A DNA stretch of 55,748 nucleotides from Sediminibacterium sp. (GCA_030726065.1 JANREK010000044.1:1-55748), one strand, 5' to 3'; positions 8,025 through 17,409 are shown, counted from the stretch's first letter. Program-made: numbers and translations. The notes: generated by a model not told the origin, from the letters alone.

Positions 8025-10240
8025 TACTTTCTGTATGTGTCTTTATATAATCCCATTTTATCAAATGGAATAGGTTGGAAGCCAGGAATTTTTTCAAAAA
8101 CGATAGAATTGCTTTTTAACATAAAATTGCCTTTTTTCATATCTACAAATCCTGGATCCTCATTGGTTTTAAAATTATTATTTTCATAGGCTGTTGCAAA
8201 TTCGCCACCCATTAGTTTTACTAATTGATCTGGTCCACCGATGATTACGTTACCAGAAAATTCATTTCCTCTGGAACGCATACCCTGCCACTCTTTACCT
8301 TCAACAATGACGTCGAGATAGGGCAATAATGATGGGTATCTTGTTGAATAAGGAGGTTGGTCAAACTTTATTGACTCGGTTAATCTTTTTCTAAGAATTC
8401 CATTTTTGCCAAAATATTCAGCTGCTTGTGGTTTTGCCCAACTATAAAATTGTGCCGATATGACAAAACTATTTGAAAGCGGCTCAATGATAATATTGTT
8501 CTTCATCTTTAAATCCCATCCTCCATTACTAAATAATGTGCCATGATTTACTTTTAAATCATAAAATACATTTCCATATACGGTAACATCTGTGGAGGCA
8601 TCATCGCAGTAAATGCCCATATTCATTCTGTTTGCATTTCCTGAATGATGAAAATAATTATAACGAACAATATTGCCTCGATTACTTGGATCTCTACCAA
8701 TATACCAAGGGGAGGTATCATCAGAATTAGTGGTTACATCATGCACATTATTGTATTCAAAAATGTGTTCATTTCCATACACAAATATGCCTTGAAATTC
8801 TGCATTGTATACCTCGTTATGTGAAACTATATTTCCACAACCATTCACATTAATTCCTGCCCATAAAAATTTATTTCTCAAATTGTAATCATGTACTTTA
8901 CAATTATCTACCACATTATTGCCATTGATTAAATTAACTTTACTTCCACCACTTAAAAATATACCGCCACTCCCTGTATTGTATACATCGCAACTTTGTA
9001 TTCGGTGATTATACCCTGCCAATCGATCCCATCCCGTGTTAGCGTAAATATGATTTTGAAAATCGCCAATCATTCTTGATACTGCTACTCCCTTGTAGTC
9101 ATCAACGGACATATCATCTTTTAATCTTAAAGCACCTTGCCCCATTACAATTCCTGTATTGCCAATATTTCGTACCGTACATCCAATAATAGTATTATGA
9201 TTCCCGCGTTCCATATACATTCCAATACCTCTAGTGGCTTCAAAAGTGATTCCACTAATAATCACGTTACTAATACCTTCCATTGCAATAATGGGTTCTT
9301 CAAGCATGGAAACCATGATGGATGCATTAGTCATATTCGTTGGTGGCCAAAAGTATAAGATCCCTGATTTTCTATCTAAATACCACTCTCCTGGCATATC
9401 CAATTCCTCAAGTATATTAATAGCTGCATACTGCTGAAAATCTCTGCCGCTTGCTATTCCATATAAATGGGGCATGGCTAACTGAACTGTTTTTTGCACA
9501 GTATCAATGGTCTTTACATTTATATAATCATCTGCGAAGCCATAATTGAAAGTACCACTCAACCATATATCTTCTTGTCCTTGCCATCTTGCATGTCGTG
9601 CGTCTGTATATTCAAATTTTCCGCCTCTATTAGATTTGTCCAAACTTCTTGGAACCGATCCCTTGTCGATTACTTTTCCTATTTTGATATATCCCTCATT
9701 GGGATATCTAGCAAGGGTCATTGGATTTCCATTAAAAAATAATTGTAATGGTGCTGGTGTAACTGCAATAGTATGTCCAAATTGCTTATGAGATCCAAAA
9801 TCAGTTATTCCGATACTTGGCAGATGTACCTGTACGATATTTTTAATTGCATTTTGATTTAATCGTTTAGCAATTGCAGCGTCTTTTACTTGGGTAAATG
9901 AATTTGGTTGTATGTTTTTACCACCGGTAATGCTTACTGTTCCTGGTTTTTCGGCTTTCCAAACAATTTCTTTTCCAATTTGACCACTATCTTGTTCGTT
10001 TAATACAAAAGTGCTTGTTAAATTATATTGACCAGGCGCAATGTGAACAGTTATTCCTTTTGAATTCTTTGCCTTGTTATTTTGTACTAATTTTTGTGCC
10101 GCTGTTAAGCTTGCTACGGGGCTTTCCATACTGCCATTATTTTTATCATTCCCTTTCGTGGACACATAAAAACTTTGTCCAAAAATCGCAGATGAAAAAA
10201 ATGTCGCGATTATCAAGTAGTTCAATTTAATAAATTGCAT
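8024..10240 (-). CDS. Right-handed parallel beta-helix protein (pectate-lyase-like fold)
   Basis: A 738-residue exported protein with a signal peptide ending FG-Q. The mature N-terminus, SFYVSTKGNDKNNGSMESP followed by SLTAAQKLV, is the usual start of bacterial beta-helix glycan enzymes. The middle (about residues 290-560) contains repeated coils of the N/D-x-V/I-x-x-N type, for example GNHNTIIGCTVRNIGNTGI, SKVNLINGNNVVDNCKVHDY and GNEHIFEYNNVHDV. This fold is used by polysaccharide lyases and by GH28, GH49 and GH110-like hydrolases. The active residues cannot be assigned by eye. It is the first gene of a two-gene minus-strand unit and is translationally coupled to the DUF5703 gene. The joint action of the pair on one glycan is inferred. 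Confidence 0.85.
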   Translation of the reverse strand: MQFIKLNYLIIATFFSSAIFGQSFYVSTKGNDKNNGSMESPVASLTAAQKLVQNNKAKNSKGITVHIAPGQYNLTSTFVLNEQDSGQIGKEIVWKAEKPGTVSITGGKNIQPNSFTQVKDAAIAKRLNQNAIKNIVQVHLPSIGITDFGSHKQFGHTIAVTPAPLQLFFNGNPMTLARYPNEGYIKIGKVIDKGSVPRSLDKSNRGGKFEYTDARHARWQGQEDIWLSGTFNYGFADDYINVKTIDTVQKTVQLAMPHLYGIASGRDFQQYAAINILEELDMPGEWYLDRKSGILYFWPPTNMTNASIMVSMLEEPIIAMEGISNVIISGITFEATRGIGMYMERGNHNTIIGCTVRNIGNTGIVMGQGALRLKDDMSVDDYKGVAVSRMIGDFQNHIYANTGWDRLAGYNHRIQSCDVYNTGSGGIFLSGGSKVNLINGNNVVDNCKVHDYNLRNKFLWAGINVNGCGNIVSHNEVYNAEFQGIFVYGNEHIFEYNNVHDVTTNSDDTSPWYIGRDPSNRGNIVRYNYFHHSGNANRMNMGIYCDDASTDVTVYGNVFYDLKVNHGTLFSNGGWDLKMKNNIIIEPLSNSFVISAQFYSWAKPQAAEYFGKNGILRKRLTESIKFDQPPYSTRYPSLLPYLDVIVEGKEWQGMRSRGNEFSGNVIIGGPDQLVKLMGGEFATAYENNNFKTNEDPGFVDMKKGNFMLKSNSIVFEKIPGFQPIPFDKMGLYKDTYRK

Positions 10241-10350
10241 AAAGTATTTTTAAAAATTTATAAAAGTTAAGATTTGCGTGAAATTCAATTTTTGCCAATC
10301 CAAATATAACGGGCTTTTTGCTATCTAAATATTGCATTATTCAATATGCT

Positions 10351-10371
10351 AAAAAAGTACATAATTTCGCT
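10351..10371 (+). promoter_or_regulatory. Putative operator, copy 1 (AAGTA..AATT.GCT-type element)
   Basis: The stretch AAAAAAGTACATAATTTCGCT lies in the divergent region between the minus-strand beta-helix gene and the plus-strand PSCyt operon. It matches intergenic elements before the mutarotase-like lipoprotein (17436) and before susC (36303). The match, found by eye, covers the A-tract, GTA, the A two bases later, the central TT and the final GCT. Binding by the AraC-type regulator at 35360-36232 is inferred. Confidence 0.45.
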
Positions 10372-10390
10372 TTTGCCTTCAAATGTAAAT

Positions 10391-10493
10391 CAATGGTTCT
10401 CAATAACTTTAAGCCACTTTTGGGCTATTCAAAAAAGCTAATTATATCCTTTTTTGGCTAGCGTTATAATTCAGTGGTTTTCAGTAACTTTAA
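10391..10493 (+). repeat. Imperfect 22-bp direct repeat with 81-bp spacing, upstream of the PSCyt operon
   Basis: Bases 10391-10412 and 10472-10493 are the same 22-bp sequence apart from three transitions (positions 3, 10 and 13 of the unit; both end TAACTTTAA). The second copy ends 18 bp before the ATG at 10512. Together with the operator-like copies between and before them, the spacing suggests an old duplication of a promoter/operator segment of about 80 bp. Confidence 0.6.
10431..10458 (-). promoter_or_regulatory. Putative operator, copy 2 (inverted relative to copy 1)
   Basis: Read on the minus strand this is GCCAAAAAAGG-ATATAATTAGC followed by a T-tract. Apart from one missing base in the middle it closely follows the susC-upstream site (GCCAAAAAAGTACAATAATTGGC plus T-tract). 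It points toward the minus-strand beta-helix/DUF5703 pair, while copy 1 points toward the plus-strand operon. This would allow one regulator to control both divergent units. Confidence 0.45.
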
Positions 10494-10511
10494 TTGACAT
10501 ATTTGCGCGCT

Positions 10512-13500
10512 ATGAAAAAATTAAATGCTATTCTTTTTACTTTACTATTTGTGTTTATTTTCTCCGCTTGTGAAAAAATCGATATTCCCGCTGAAGTGCA
10601 AAATCAAATAGCACAATTACCGGAAGAAATCGATTATAATTTTGCAGTAAAACAAATTTTATCAGATAAGTGTTTTGCTTGTCATGGACCCGACGCCAAA
10701 AAACAAAAGGCAAATTTAAGATTAGACATTAGTGATATAGCTTATGCGCACAAAGGTGAAAATGGCTATAAGGCAATTAAGCCAGGTAGTATTGCCAAAA
10801 GTGATTTGGTGCGCCGAATATTAAGTGAAGATCCGCATGTAAAAATGCCAACACCTGAATCCAATTTAACACTGACCGCCTATGAAAAAGCGGTACTTAT
10901 TAAATGGGTAGAGCAGGGTGCAAAATACAAACCACACTGGGCCTATGTAGCTCCTGAAAAAGCAGCTATTCCTGACATTTTAAATGCCAATTGGAAAATT
11001 AATAATTCGGTTGATCCTTTTATTTATCAAAAATTAGAAGAACAAGGTTTAAAGCCTGCGCCACAAGCAGATAAGCTAACGCTAATTCGTCGACTTAGTT
11101 TTGATATTCGTGGCATTAGTCCATCGGTTAAAGAAATCAATGATTTTGTTTCAGATAAAAGTCCAAAAGCGTATGAAAATTTAGTAGATCGTTTTTTAGC
11201 AAGTGAACATTATGGGGAAAGGATGTCGGAGTACTGGCTTGATGTTTCCAGATTTGCAGATAGTTATGGCTACCTTGATGATAAACATTATGATCAAAGC
11301 CCTTGGCGTACATGGGTCATTAATGCGTATAATAAAAATTTACCTTTTGATAAATTTATCACTTGGCAATTAGCCGGTGATTTACTGCCAAACGCAACAC
11401 AGGAGCAGGTTTTGGCTACTGGTTTTAATCGTAATCACAAACAAAATTCAGAAGCGGGTATCATTGAAGAAGAATTTAGAGTTGAATATGTAACTGATCG
11501 CACCAACACCTTGGGAGCATCTGTAATGGCAACAACATTAGGTTGTGCTAAGTGCCATGATCATAAATATGATCCAGTAAGTCAAAAAGAGTATTATTCC
11601 TTATTCGCATTTTTTAATAGCACTTTTGAAAAAGGCGGACCTAATTATGGAAATAATGATATGGTGGCAGGACCTACATTATTACTAACAAAAAAAGAAG
11701 AAGAGCTAAAAATTAAAAACTTTAAAAAGTATATTAGTCAATTAGAATCCGATTATAAATTAAATCAGGATAAAGCGATTACTGCGGCTATTCAACAAGG
11801 AGATAAAAATATTGAAACATCCCTCCAAAAAATGGTCTTGGCTAAATTAAGTTTTGATAAAACAAATGAAAAAGATCCAAAGCGAACATTTTTTATTAAT
11901 GAAGCTGACCCATCTATAAACGCCAATTTTAGAAATGCTGAATTTGGGCAAGGAATCAGCGGTAAATCATTAAAATATAATGACGAGACCATGGTTGCCT
12001 TCCCACCTGAAAAAATTGGAGATTTTGAGAGGTACCAGCCATTTTCATTTAGCCTTTGGTTAAAAGTTCCTGAAAATTATCCCTTAGCAACGGTTTTTCA
12101 CAAATCGGATTATCATAGATATGGTTATCAAGGCTATGATTTGGTATTAAAAAATAACCAATTAAATTTTAGGGTAATACATAATTTTCCGCATGATGCA
12201 ATTAGTGTTTTATCGCCACTTCGTTTAAAAACAAATCAATGGTATCATATCGCCATTAGCTATAACGGCAACAGCAAAGCAAATGGTGTTGAAATGTTTG
12301 TGAATGGTGAAAAACAAACGAATCAAGTGGAATATGATCATTTGGTAAAACACATAAAATCATTCTACAGTATACATAAAGGAGCAACTTTACCCGGTTT
12401 TGTTTTTGGACTTCGGACATTAGATCGATCAATGCCTAAAGGCGAAGTAGACGAATTTTATTTATTCAACAATACATTGAATCAGCCCCAGGCAAAATTT
12501 TTATTTCAACAAAAGCAGTTTCCTTTAAAGGGTGAAAAAGAAGATTTCGCAAAGCTGAATCCTTTATTATATGATGCGCGTAAGCAATTGGCGGATTTAT
12601 ATGATTCTGTTCAAGAAGTAATGGTCATGGGTGATTTGCCTAAACCACGTCCTACTTATGTTTTAAATAGGGGATTGTACACAGATCCAACCACACAAGT
12701 ATTTCCCAATACGCCTAATGCAATTTTATCTTTTCCCGATCATTTGCCTAAAAATAGGTACGGATTGGCGCAGTGGTTATTTATGCCCAATCATCCTTTA
12801 ACCAGTAGGGTCGCAGTGAATAGAATATGGCAAATGATTTTTGGCAATGGGTTTGTAAAAACATCTGACGATTTTGGTAACCAAGGTGCCATGCCATCGC
12901 ATCCTGCTTTATTGGATTATTTGTCTGTATGGTACCGTGAAAATGGTTGGAATACCAAAGCACTTCAAAAGCTAATATTTATGAGTGCTGTTTACCAACA
13001 ATCCTCTTTGAACGACGCTACTATAGTTAAAAAAGATCCCCAAAATATTTATTTAAGTCGCAGCCCGCGTTATAGGTATCCTGCTGAAATGATTCGTGAT
13101 AATGCCTTAGCCGTGAGTAATTTATTAGTTCAAAAAATTGGTGGCCCTAGTGTTTATCCTTATCAACCTGCTGATTTATGGGAACAGATAACCGATAAAA
13201 CATGGAGGTATAAATACTTACAAACGGAAGGGGAGGGACTATACAGAAAAAGTATTTATACGATTCGTAAGCGAACCACCGTAGTTCCATTTTTGCAAAT
13301 ATTTGATGCCGCCGATCGTACAGTTTGTACTGTGAAACGAACAGTTTCTAGTTCACCTATGCAGTCGTTGGCAATGTTGAATAACCCACAAATGATGGAA
13401 GCCGCTACACATATTGCATTGAGGATGATGAATGAAGCAGGCGCAGTATTAAAGGACCAATTAAATTTTGGATTTTTTATAATTACTGGAAGATATCCAA

Positions 13501-13697
13501 ATGTAAAAGAATTAAACTTATTAGATAAAATGTATGCAACCGAAAACGCGCAATTTACCTTACATCCTGATAAAGCAAACAAACTAATTAATATAGGTTT
13601 TATGAAACCTAACACAAGTAATAAAATTGAACTTGCAAGCTTTGCATCCATTGCAATGGCATTGATGAATACAGATGAATTTTTAACAAGAAAATAA
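10512..13697 (+). CDS. PSCyt1-DUF1549-LamG-DUF1553 lipoprotein (Planctomycete-type cytochrome protein)
   Basis: A 1061-residue lipoprotein. I place the start at ATG 10512 (MKKLNAILF) because it gives a clean signal with lipobox FSAC (Cys20); an in-frame start 18 bp upstream does not. A c-type haem motif CFACH (residues 54-58) sits in a PSCyt1 domain. Then come DUF1549/PSCyt2 (about 140-370, with a second CxxCH in GCAKCHDHKYDP), a LamG/concanavalin-like domain (about 480-660, SFSLWLKVPENYPLA, WYHIAISY, EVDEFYLFN) and DUF1553/PSD1 (about 715-1020, NRIWQMIFGNGFV). The biochemical role of these proteins is unsettled; they accompany DUF1501 proteins in Planctomycetes and Verrucomicrobia and are often near glycan-degradation genes. 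Covalent haem needs a cytochrome c maturation system encoded elsewhere. Confidence 0.93.
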   Translation: MKKLNAILFTLLFVFIFSACEKIDIPAEVQNQIAQLPEEIDYNFAVKQILSDKCFACHGPDAKKQKANLRLDISDIAYAHKGENGYKAIKPGSIAKSDLVRRILSEDPHVKMPTPESNLTLTAYEKAVLIKWVEQGAKYKPHWAYVAPEKAAIPDILNANWKINNSVDPFIYQKLEEQGLKPAPQADKLTLIRRLSFDIRGISPSVKEINDFVSDKSPKAYENLVDRFLASEHYGERMSEYWLDVSRFADSYGYLDDKHYDQSPWRTWVINAYNKNLPFDKFITWQLAGDLLPNATQEQVLATGFNRNHKQNSEAGIIEEEFRVEYVTDRTNTLGASVMATTLGCAKCHDHKYDPVSQKEYYSLFAFFNSTFEKGGPNYGNNDMVAGPTLLLTKKEEELKIKNFKKYISQLESDYKLNQDKAITAAIQQGDKNIETSLQKMVLAKLSFDKTNEKDPKRTFFINEADPSINANFRNAEFGQGISGKSLKYNDETMVAFPPEKIGDFERYQPFSFSLWLKVPENYPLATVFHKSDYHRYGYQGYDLVLKNNQLNFRVIHNFPHDAISVLSPLRLKTNQWYHIAISYNGNSKANGVEMFVNGEKQTNQVEYDHLVKHIKSFYSIHKGATLPGFVFGLRTLDRSMPKGEVDEFYLFNNTLNQPQAKFLFQQKQFPLKGEKEDFAKLNPLLYDARKQLADLYDSVQEVMVMGDLPKPRPTYVLNRGLYTDPTTQVFPNTPNAILSFPDHLPKNRYGLAQWLFMPNHPLTSRVAVNRIWQMIFGNGFVKTSDDFGNQGAMPSHPALLDYLSVWYRENGWNTKALQKLIFMSAVYQQSSLNDATIVKKDPQNIYLSRSPRYRYPAEMIRDNALAVSNLLVQKIGGPSVYPYQPADLWEQITDKTWRYKYLQTEGEGLYRKSIYTIRKRTTVVPFLQIFDAADRTVCTVKRTVSSSPMQSLAMLNNPQMMEAATHIALRMMNEAGAVLKDQLNFGFFIITGRYPNVKELNLLDKMYATENAQFTLHPDKANKLINIGFMKPNTSNKIELASFASIAMALMNTDEFLTRK

Positions 13698-13702
13698 TTG
13701 GC

Positions 13703-15166
13703 ATGCACGAATATTTAAAATTAAAATACCAACAAAATAGACGCGATTTTTTACGCGGTTCTGCATTAGGCCTAGGCGGTATTGCACTTGGATCCTTGTT
13801 GGGCTGTAACAGCAAGCCATCACAAAAAATAATTTCGCAAATTTTAGAAGAACAAAATGTTCCATTAGGATCTCCGCATTTTTTACCCAAAGCAAAAAGA
13901 GTCATTTATTTATTTCAAAGTGGGGGTCCATCGCAAATGGAATTGTTTGATTATAAACCTAAGTTGTATGAAATGCATGGTCAGGAAATTCCAGCTTCGG
14001 TTATGGGTAAAAATAGAATTTCTGGAATGGTGAATAACCAATATGCATTCCCATTAGCAAAACCGGCAACTAATTTTAGTCAATTCGGAACCAACGGTAC
14101 TTATGTGTCAGATTTAATTCCGCATACTGCTTCTATTATCGATGATTTGTGCGTTGTAAGGTCAATGGTTACTGATCAAATTAATCATGAGCCTGCTGTT
14201 ATTTTCACACAAACAGGTAATCAATTAAGTGGCCGTCCTTGTATGGGATCATGGTTGAGCTATGGCTTGGGGAGTATGAATGAAAACTTACCTTCCTTTA
14301 TAGTCATGTTATCAAAAGGAGGAGGGGATCAACCAATTTCAAGTGCTGCTTGGAGTAGTGGCTTTTTGCCTTCGCATCATCAAGGGGTTCAATTTATGAC
14401 AGGAAAGGATCCCATTTTATATTTGAATACGCCTGATGGGATTGATCGAATGGATCGTCGTCGCGCCCTTGATTTTATTAAAAATTTCAATCAATTGCAA
14501 AATGAAAATTTGCATGATCCCGAAATTGAAAGTCAAATTAATCAAGCGGAAATGGCATACCGTATGCAATTGGCTATTCCAGATATTGCTGATTTATCCA
14601 ATGAACCACAGCATATTTTAGATATGTATGGCGAGGATGTATTAGTGCCAGGAAGTTTTGCGCATAATTGTATTATGGCCAGGCGCTTGGCTGAAAAAGA
14701 TGTTCGTTTTATTCAATTATATCATTTAGGTTGGGATCATCATGGTGCACTTGCTTCAGGAATTAAAAGAGCCACCAAACAAACCGATCAAGCATCAGCG
14801 GCATTGGTTAAAGATTTAAAACAACGCGGATTATTAGATGATACCTTGGTGATTTGGGGTGGTGAATTTGGCCGTACTAGTTTTAGTCAAGGTAAATTAA
14901 CACCCGAAGGTTTTGGTCGCGACCATCATCCTGGTGCTTATTCAATTTGGATGGCAGGTGGTGGTGTTCAACCAGGTTTGGTGTATGGGGAAACGGATGA
15001 CTTCGCGCACAATGTGGTAAATGATAAAGTACATGTGCATGATTTTCAAGCCACATTAATGCATTTGTTAGGCATTGATCACGAAAAATTTATTTTCAAA
15101 ACGCAAGGCCGACGCTACCGACTTACCGATGTGTCAGGAAATGTAATACATAATTTAATTGCATGA
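13703..15166 (+). CDS. DUF1501 domain-containing protein with Tat signal
   Basis: A 487-residue protein starting 5 bp after the PSCyt gene. The N-terminus has a twin-arginine signal (NRRDFLRGSALGLGGIALG) followed by a Leu-Gly-Cys that could be lipidated. This implies folding, perhaps with a cofactor, before export. Family features are VIYLFQSGGPSQMELFDYKP, VVRSMVTDQINHEPA, RFIQLYHLGWDHHG, VIWGGEFGRT and GRDHHPGAYSIWMAGGGV. The fold is alkaline-phosphatase/sulfatase-like with several conserved His/Asp residues, but the reaction is not established. DUF1501 proteins almost always pair with PSCyt/DUF1549-DUF1553 proteins, as here. The stop codon overlaps the start of the next gene by 4 bp. Confidence 0.95.
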   Translation: MHEYLKLKYQQNRRDFLRGSALGLGGIALGSLLGCNSKPSQKIISQILEEQNVPLGSPHFLPKAKRVIYLFQSGGPSQMELFDYKPKLYEMHGQEIPASVMGKNRISGMVNNQYAFPLAKPATNFSQFGTNGTYVSDLIPHTASIIDDLCVVRSMVTDQINHEPAVIFTQTGNQLSGRPCMGSWLSYGLGSMNENLPSFIVMLSKGGGDQPISSAAWSSGFLPSHHQGVQFMTGKDPILYLNTPDGIDRMDRRRALDFIKNFNQLQNENLHDPEIESQINQAEMAYRMQLAIPDIADLSNEPQHILDMYGEDVLVPGSFAHNCIMARRLAEKDVRFIQLYHLGWDHHGALASGIKRATKQTDQASAALVKDLKQRGLLDDTLVIWGGEFGRTSFSQGKLTPEGFGRDHHPGAYSIWMAGGGVQPGLVYGETDDFAHNVVNDKVHVHDFQATLMHLLGIDHEKFIFKTQGRRYRLTDVSGNVIHNLIA

Positions 15167-16515
15167 TAACTGAATTCATTGGTCACTTCCATCCTTTAGT
15201 CGTGCACTTGCCCATTGGGATTTTAATTTTTACGTTTATACTTGAGATAATCCAATTAAAAAGTAAAACCAAATTTGACCAAGCAATTTTAATTGGTACG
15301 ATCATTGGAACCGTATTTGCTATTGTATCTGCTACCATGGGTTGGTTATTATCATTAGATGGCGGTTATGATGAAAAATTATTAAATAATCATCAATATG
15401 CAGGTTGGATACTTTGTTTTTTTTGCATCCTGTTAGTTATAGTTAAAATGTTTTTTTCGGCCAATGTGTATTTTGATAAATTGAATAAGTCACTTTGGAG
15501 TATTATTATAATCGTTCTTTTTTTAGTAGGACATTTTGGAGGTAGTATAACACATGGTGCTGATTATTTGAGCTTGGATTTATCAGCCGGGAATAAAGAA
15601 GTTAAAAAAGCGCTTTCTATAGATAGCATTTCGGCATTGCCAACAGAAAAACAAGCACAAGTCAACACCTATGAGGGATTAATTTATCCCTTATTAGATG
15701 CGAAATGTATACAGTGTCATAATAGTGAAAAGAAAAAAGGAAATTTACAGCTCACCTCCATTGATTTAATTTTAAAAGGCGGCAAAAAAGGTCCTGCATT
15801 AACCGCCTATAATGCCAATCAAAGCTTAATGATTCAACGTATGTTATTGGATCCAGCCAATGACAAACACATGCCGCCCAAGGGGAAACCCCAATTAAAT
15901 AATAAGGAAATTAATTTAATCTATTGGTGGGTGCAACATGGGGCATTAGTAAATGATAAATTAGGAAATGCTTTGTTGAATGACACTGTTAAAAATTTAA
16001 TAGCTAGTAAAATAGTCCCTGCATTTCCAACACTATCATTACCACAAACATCTTTAGTGGATTCAAATAAGATAAATACTTTAAAGCAGTTAGGTTTAAT
16101 TGTACAGCCCATTGCCAAAGGAATTGGATATGTTGACTTAAGTGCGATGAATGCAGCATTATTAAATGATGTTCAGGCACAAAAAATTTCAATACTTGAT
16201 AGTCATTTAGTCTGGTTGAACCTAGCGAATACAAAAATTACAAATAAAGGAATTGCTAATTTGAGTAGTTGTAAAAACGTAATAAAACTTAATGTAGCCT
16301 ATACTTCACTCAATGATGATGCAATCGGTTTGCTGAATCAGTTTACAAAATTGAGTTATTTAAATATTGTGGGTACATCTATTACAGACAATGGGTTAGC
16401 TAAATTAAATCTGAGTAATAATTTCAAATCTCTATATTGCTGGAATACTAAAATCACCCAAGGCGGTGTTGATCAATTTAAAAAGCGGTATCCAAATATT
16501 CAAATTAACTTTTAA
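15163..16515 (+). CDS. DUF2231 membrane protein fused to a PSCyt1-type cytochrome and leucine-rich repeats
   Basis: A 450-residue protein overlapping the DUF1501 stop by 4 bp (ATGA). The N-terminal 130 residues hold about four membrane segments with FHPLVVHLPIGILIF at the start, the DUF2231 pattern. A c-type haem motif CIQCH follows in a segment matching PSCyt1 (LLDAKCIQCHNSEKKKGNLQL, then a Met-containing KHMPPKGKPQL that could give the distal ligand). The last 130 residues contain leucine-rich repeats (LVWLNLANTKITNKGIANL, VIKLNVAYTSLNDDAI, LSYLNIVGTSITDNGLAKL). It is probably the membrane electron-transfer partner of the two preceding proteins; this role is inferred from the fusion and operon order. 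Confidence 0.85.
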   Translation: MITEFIGHFHPLVVHLPIGILIFTFILEIIQLKSKTKFDQAILIGTIIGTVFAIVSATMGWLLSLDGGYDEKLLNNHQYAGWILCFFCILLVIVKMFFSANVYFDKLNKSLWSIIIIVLFLVGHFGGSITHGADYLSLDLSAGNKEVKKALSIDSISALPTEKQAQVNTYEGLIYPLLDAKCIQCHNSEKKKGNLQLTSIDLILKGGKKGPALTAYNANQSLMIQRMLLDPANDKHMPPKGKPQLNNKEINLIYWWVQHGALVNDKLGNALLNDTVKNLIASKIVPAFPTLSLPQTSLVDSNKINTLKQLGLIVQPIAKGIGYVDLSAMNAALLNDVQAQKISILDSHLVWLNLANTKITNKGIANLSSCKNVIKLNVAYTSLNDDAIGLLNQFTKLSYLNIVGTSITDNGLAKLNLSNNFKSLYCWNTKITQGGVDQFKKRYPNIQINF

Positions 16516-16516
16516 A

Positions 16517-17398
16517 ATGAGTCTACCTTCAAGAGATAAAATTGTTTTGGGTACTGCGGGCTTAGCAGGAATTTGGGGCCCGGTGAATTTTGAAGAATCT
16601 GAACAAACTATTCACTATGCATTGGAGCAAGGTATTTATCATTTTGATACTTCGCCAGCATATGCTGATGCAGAATCTATATTAGGAAAAGCTTTGTACA
16701 CTTGGAAAGGGAAAACGCCTTTTATTAGTACCAAAGCTGGAAAATTAAAAGCAGACAATCCGGATGCCGACACCTATGATTTTTCTCCAGCAGGATTAAT
16801 TCGTAGTGTTTCTGAAAGTTTGGAAACATTGAAAGTAGGTTGTATAGATGTACTTTTTTTACATGATCCTACAGGATTAAAATCGCATGAAATACAAGCA
16901 GCCATTGATACTTTAATTGAAATAAAAGCAAAAGGCTGGGCAAAAGCAATTGGTATCGGCGGTAATTATGGGGCAGATTTTACATCATATGTATCTTCCA
17001 AGTATTTTGATCATTTTATGGGGTACAATCGATTTAATATTTTAAATCAAGATGCATTAACGAATGAATATGTAGCATTACAAAATCAGCAAATTAACAT
17101 TTGGCAAGCAAGTCCGTTATATATGGGGTTGTTAGGGAGTAAATTAGAAACGTATATCAAGGAGCAACCTTCATGGATTCCAGCCAGAGATTTACAAAGA
17201 GCAAAAGAATTAAATGCCTATTGTAAAAAAACAAGTGTTAGTATTTCCGCTTTGGCCTTACATTTTGTTTATGAAAATCCCCTTATTTATAAGATGGTGT
17301 TAGGCGCAAGTAATTTTAGTGAATTGAAGCAAAGCCTTGAGTGGCTTGATGATAAAGCATTCATATCCACAAATCACATACCTGATTTTACTATATAA
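16517..17398 (+). CDS. Aldo/keto reductase, possibly an aldose (L-fucose/D-threo-aldose) 1-dehydrogenase
   Basis: The start is set at ATG 16517, one base after the preceding stop, because MSLPSRDKIVLGTAGLAG is the usual AKR beginning; the upstream in-frame extension lies inside the previous gene. The 293-residue protein has the catalytic tetrad Asp44 (HFDTSPAY), Tyr49, Lys73 (STKAGK) and His116 (VLFLHDP). There is no signal peptide, so it is cytoplasmic and NAD(P)-dependent. The GTAGLAGIWGPV opening and FDTSPAYADAESILGKAL block resemble D-threo-aldose/L-fucose dehydrogenases, which make the lactone at the head of non-phosphorylating sugar oxidation. A lactonase and a sugar-acid dehydratase occur nearby, which fits, but the substrate is inferred. 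Confidence 0.85.
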   Translation: MSLPSRDKIVLGTAGLAGIWGPVNFEESEQTIHYALEQGIYHFDTSPAYADAESILGKALYTWKGKTPFISTKAGKLKADNPDADTYDFSPAGLIRSVSESLETLKVGCIDVLFLHDPTGLKSHEIQAAIDTLIEIKAKGWAKAIGIGGNYGADFTSYVSSKYFDHFMGYNRFNILNQDALTNEYVALQNQQINIWQASPLYMGLLGSKLETYIKEQPSWIPARDLQRAKELNAYCKKTSVSISALALHFVYENPLIYKMVLGASNFSELKQSLEWLDDKAFISTNHIPDFTI

Positions 17399-17409
17399 GT
17401 ATATTTTTT

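Noticed and set aside
13256..13905. Three long minus-strand open frames (150, 98 and 70 codons)
   Set aside because: They are antisense to the well-supported DUF1553 and DUF1501 coding regions and have no family motifs.
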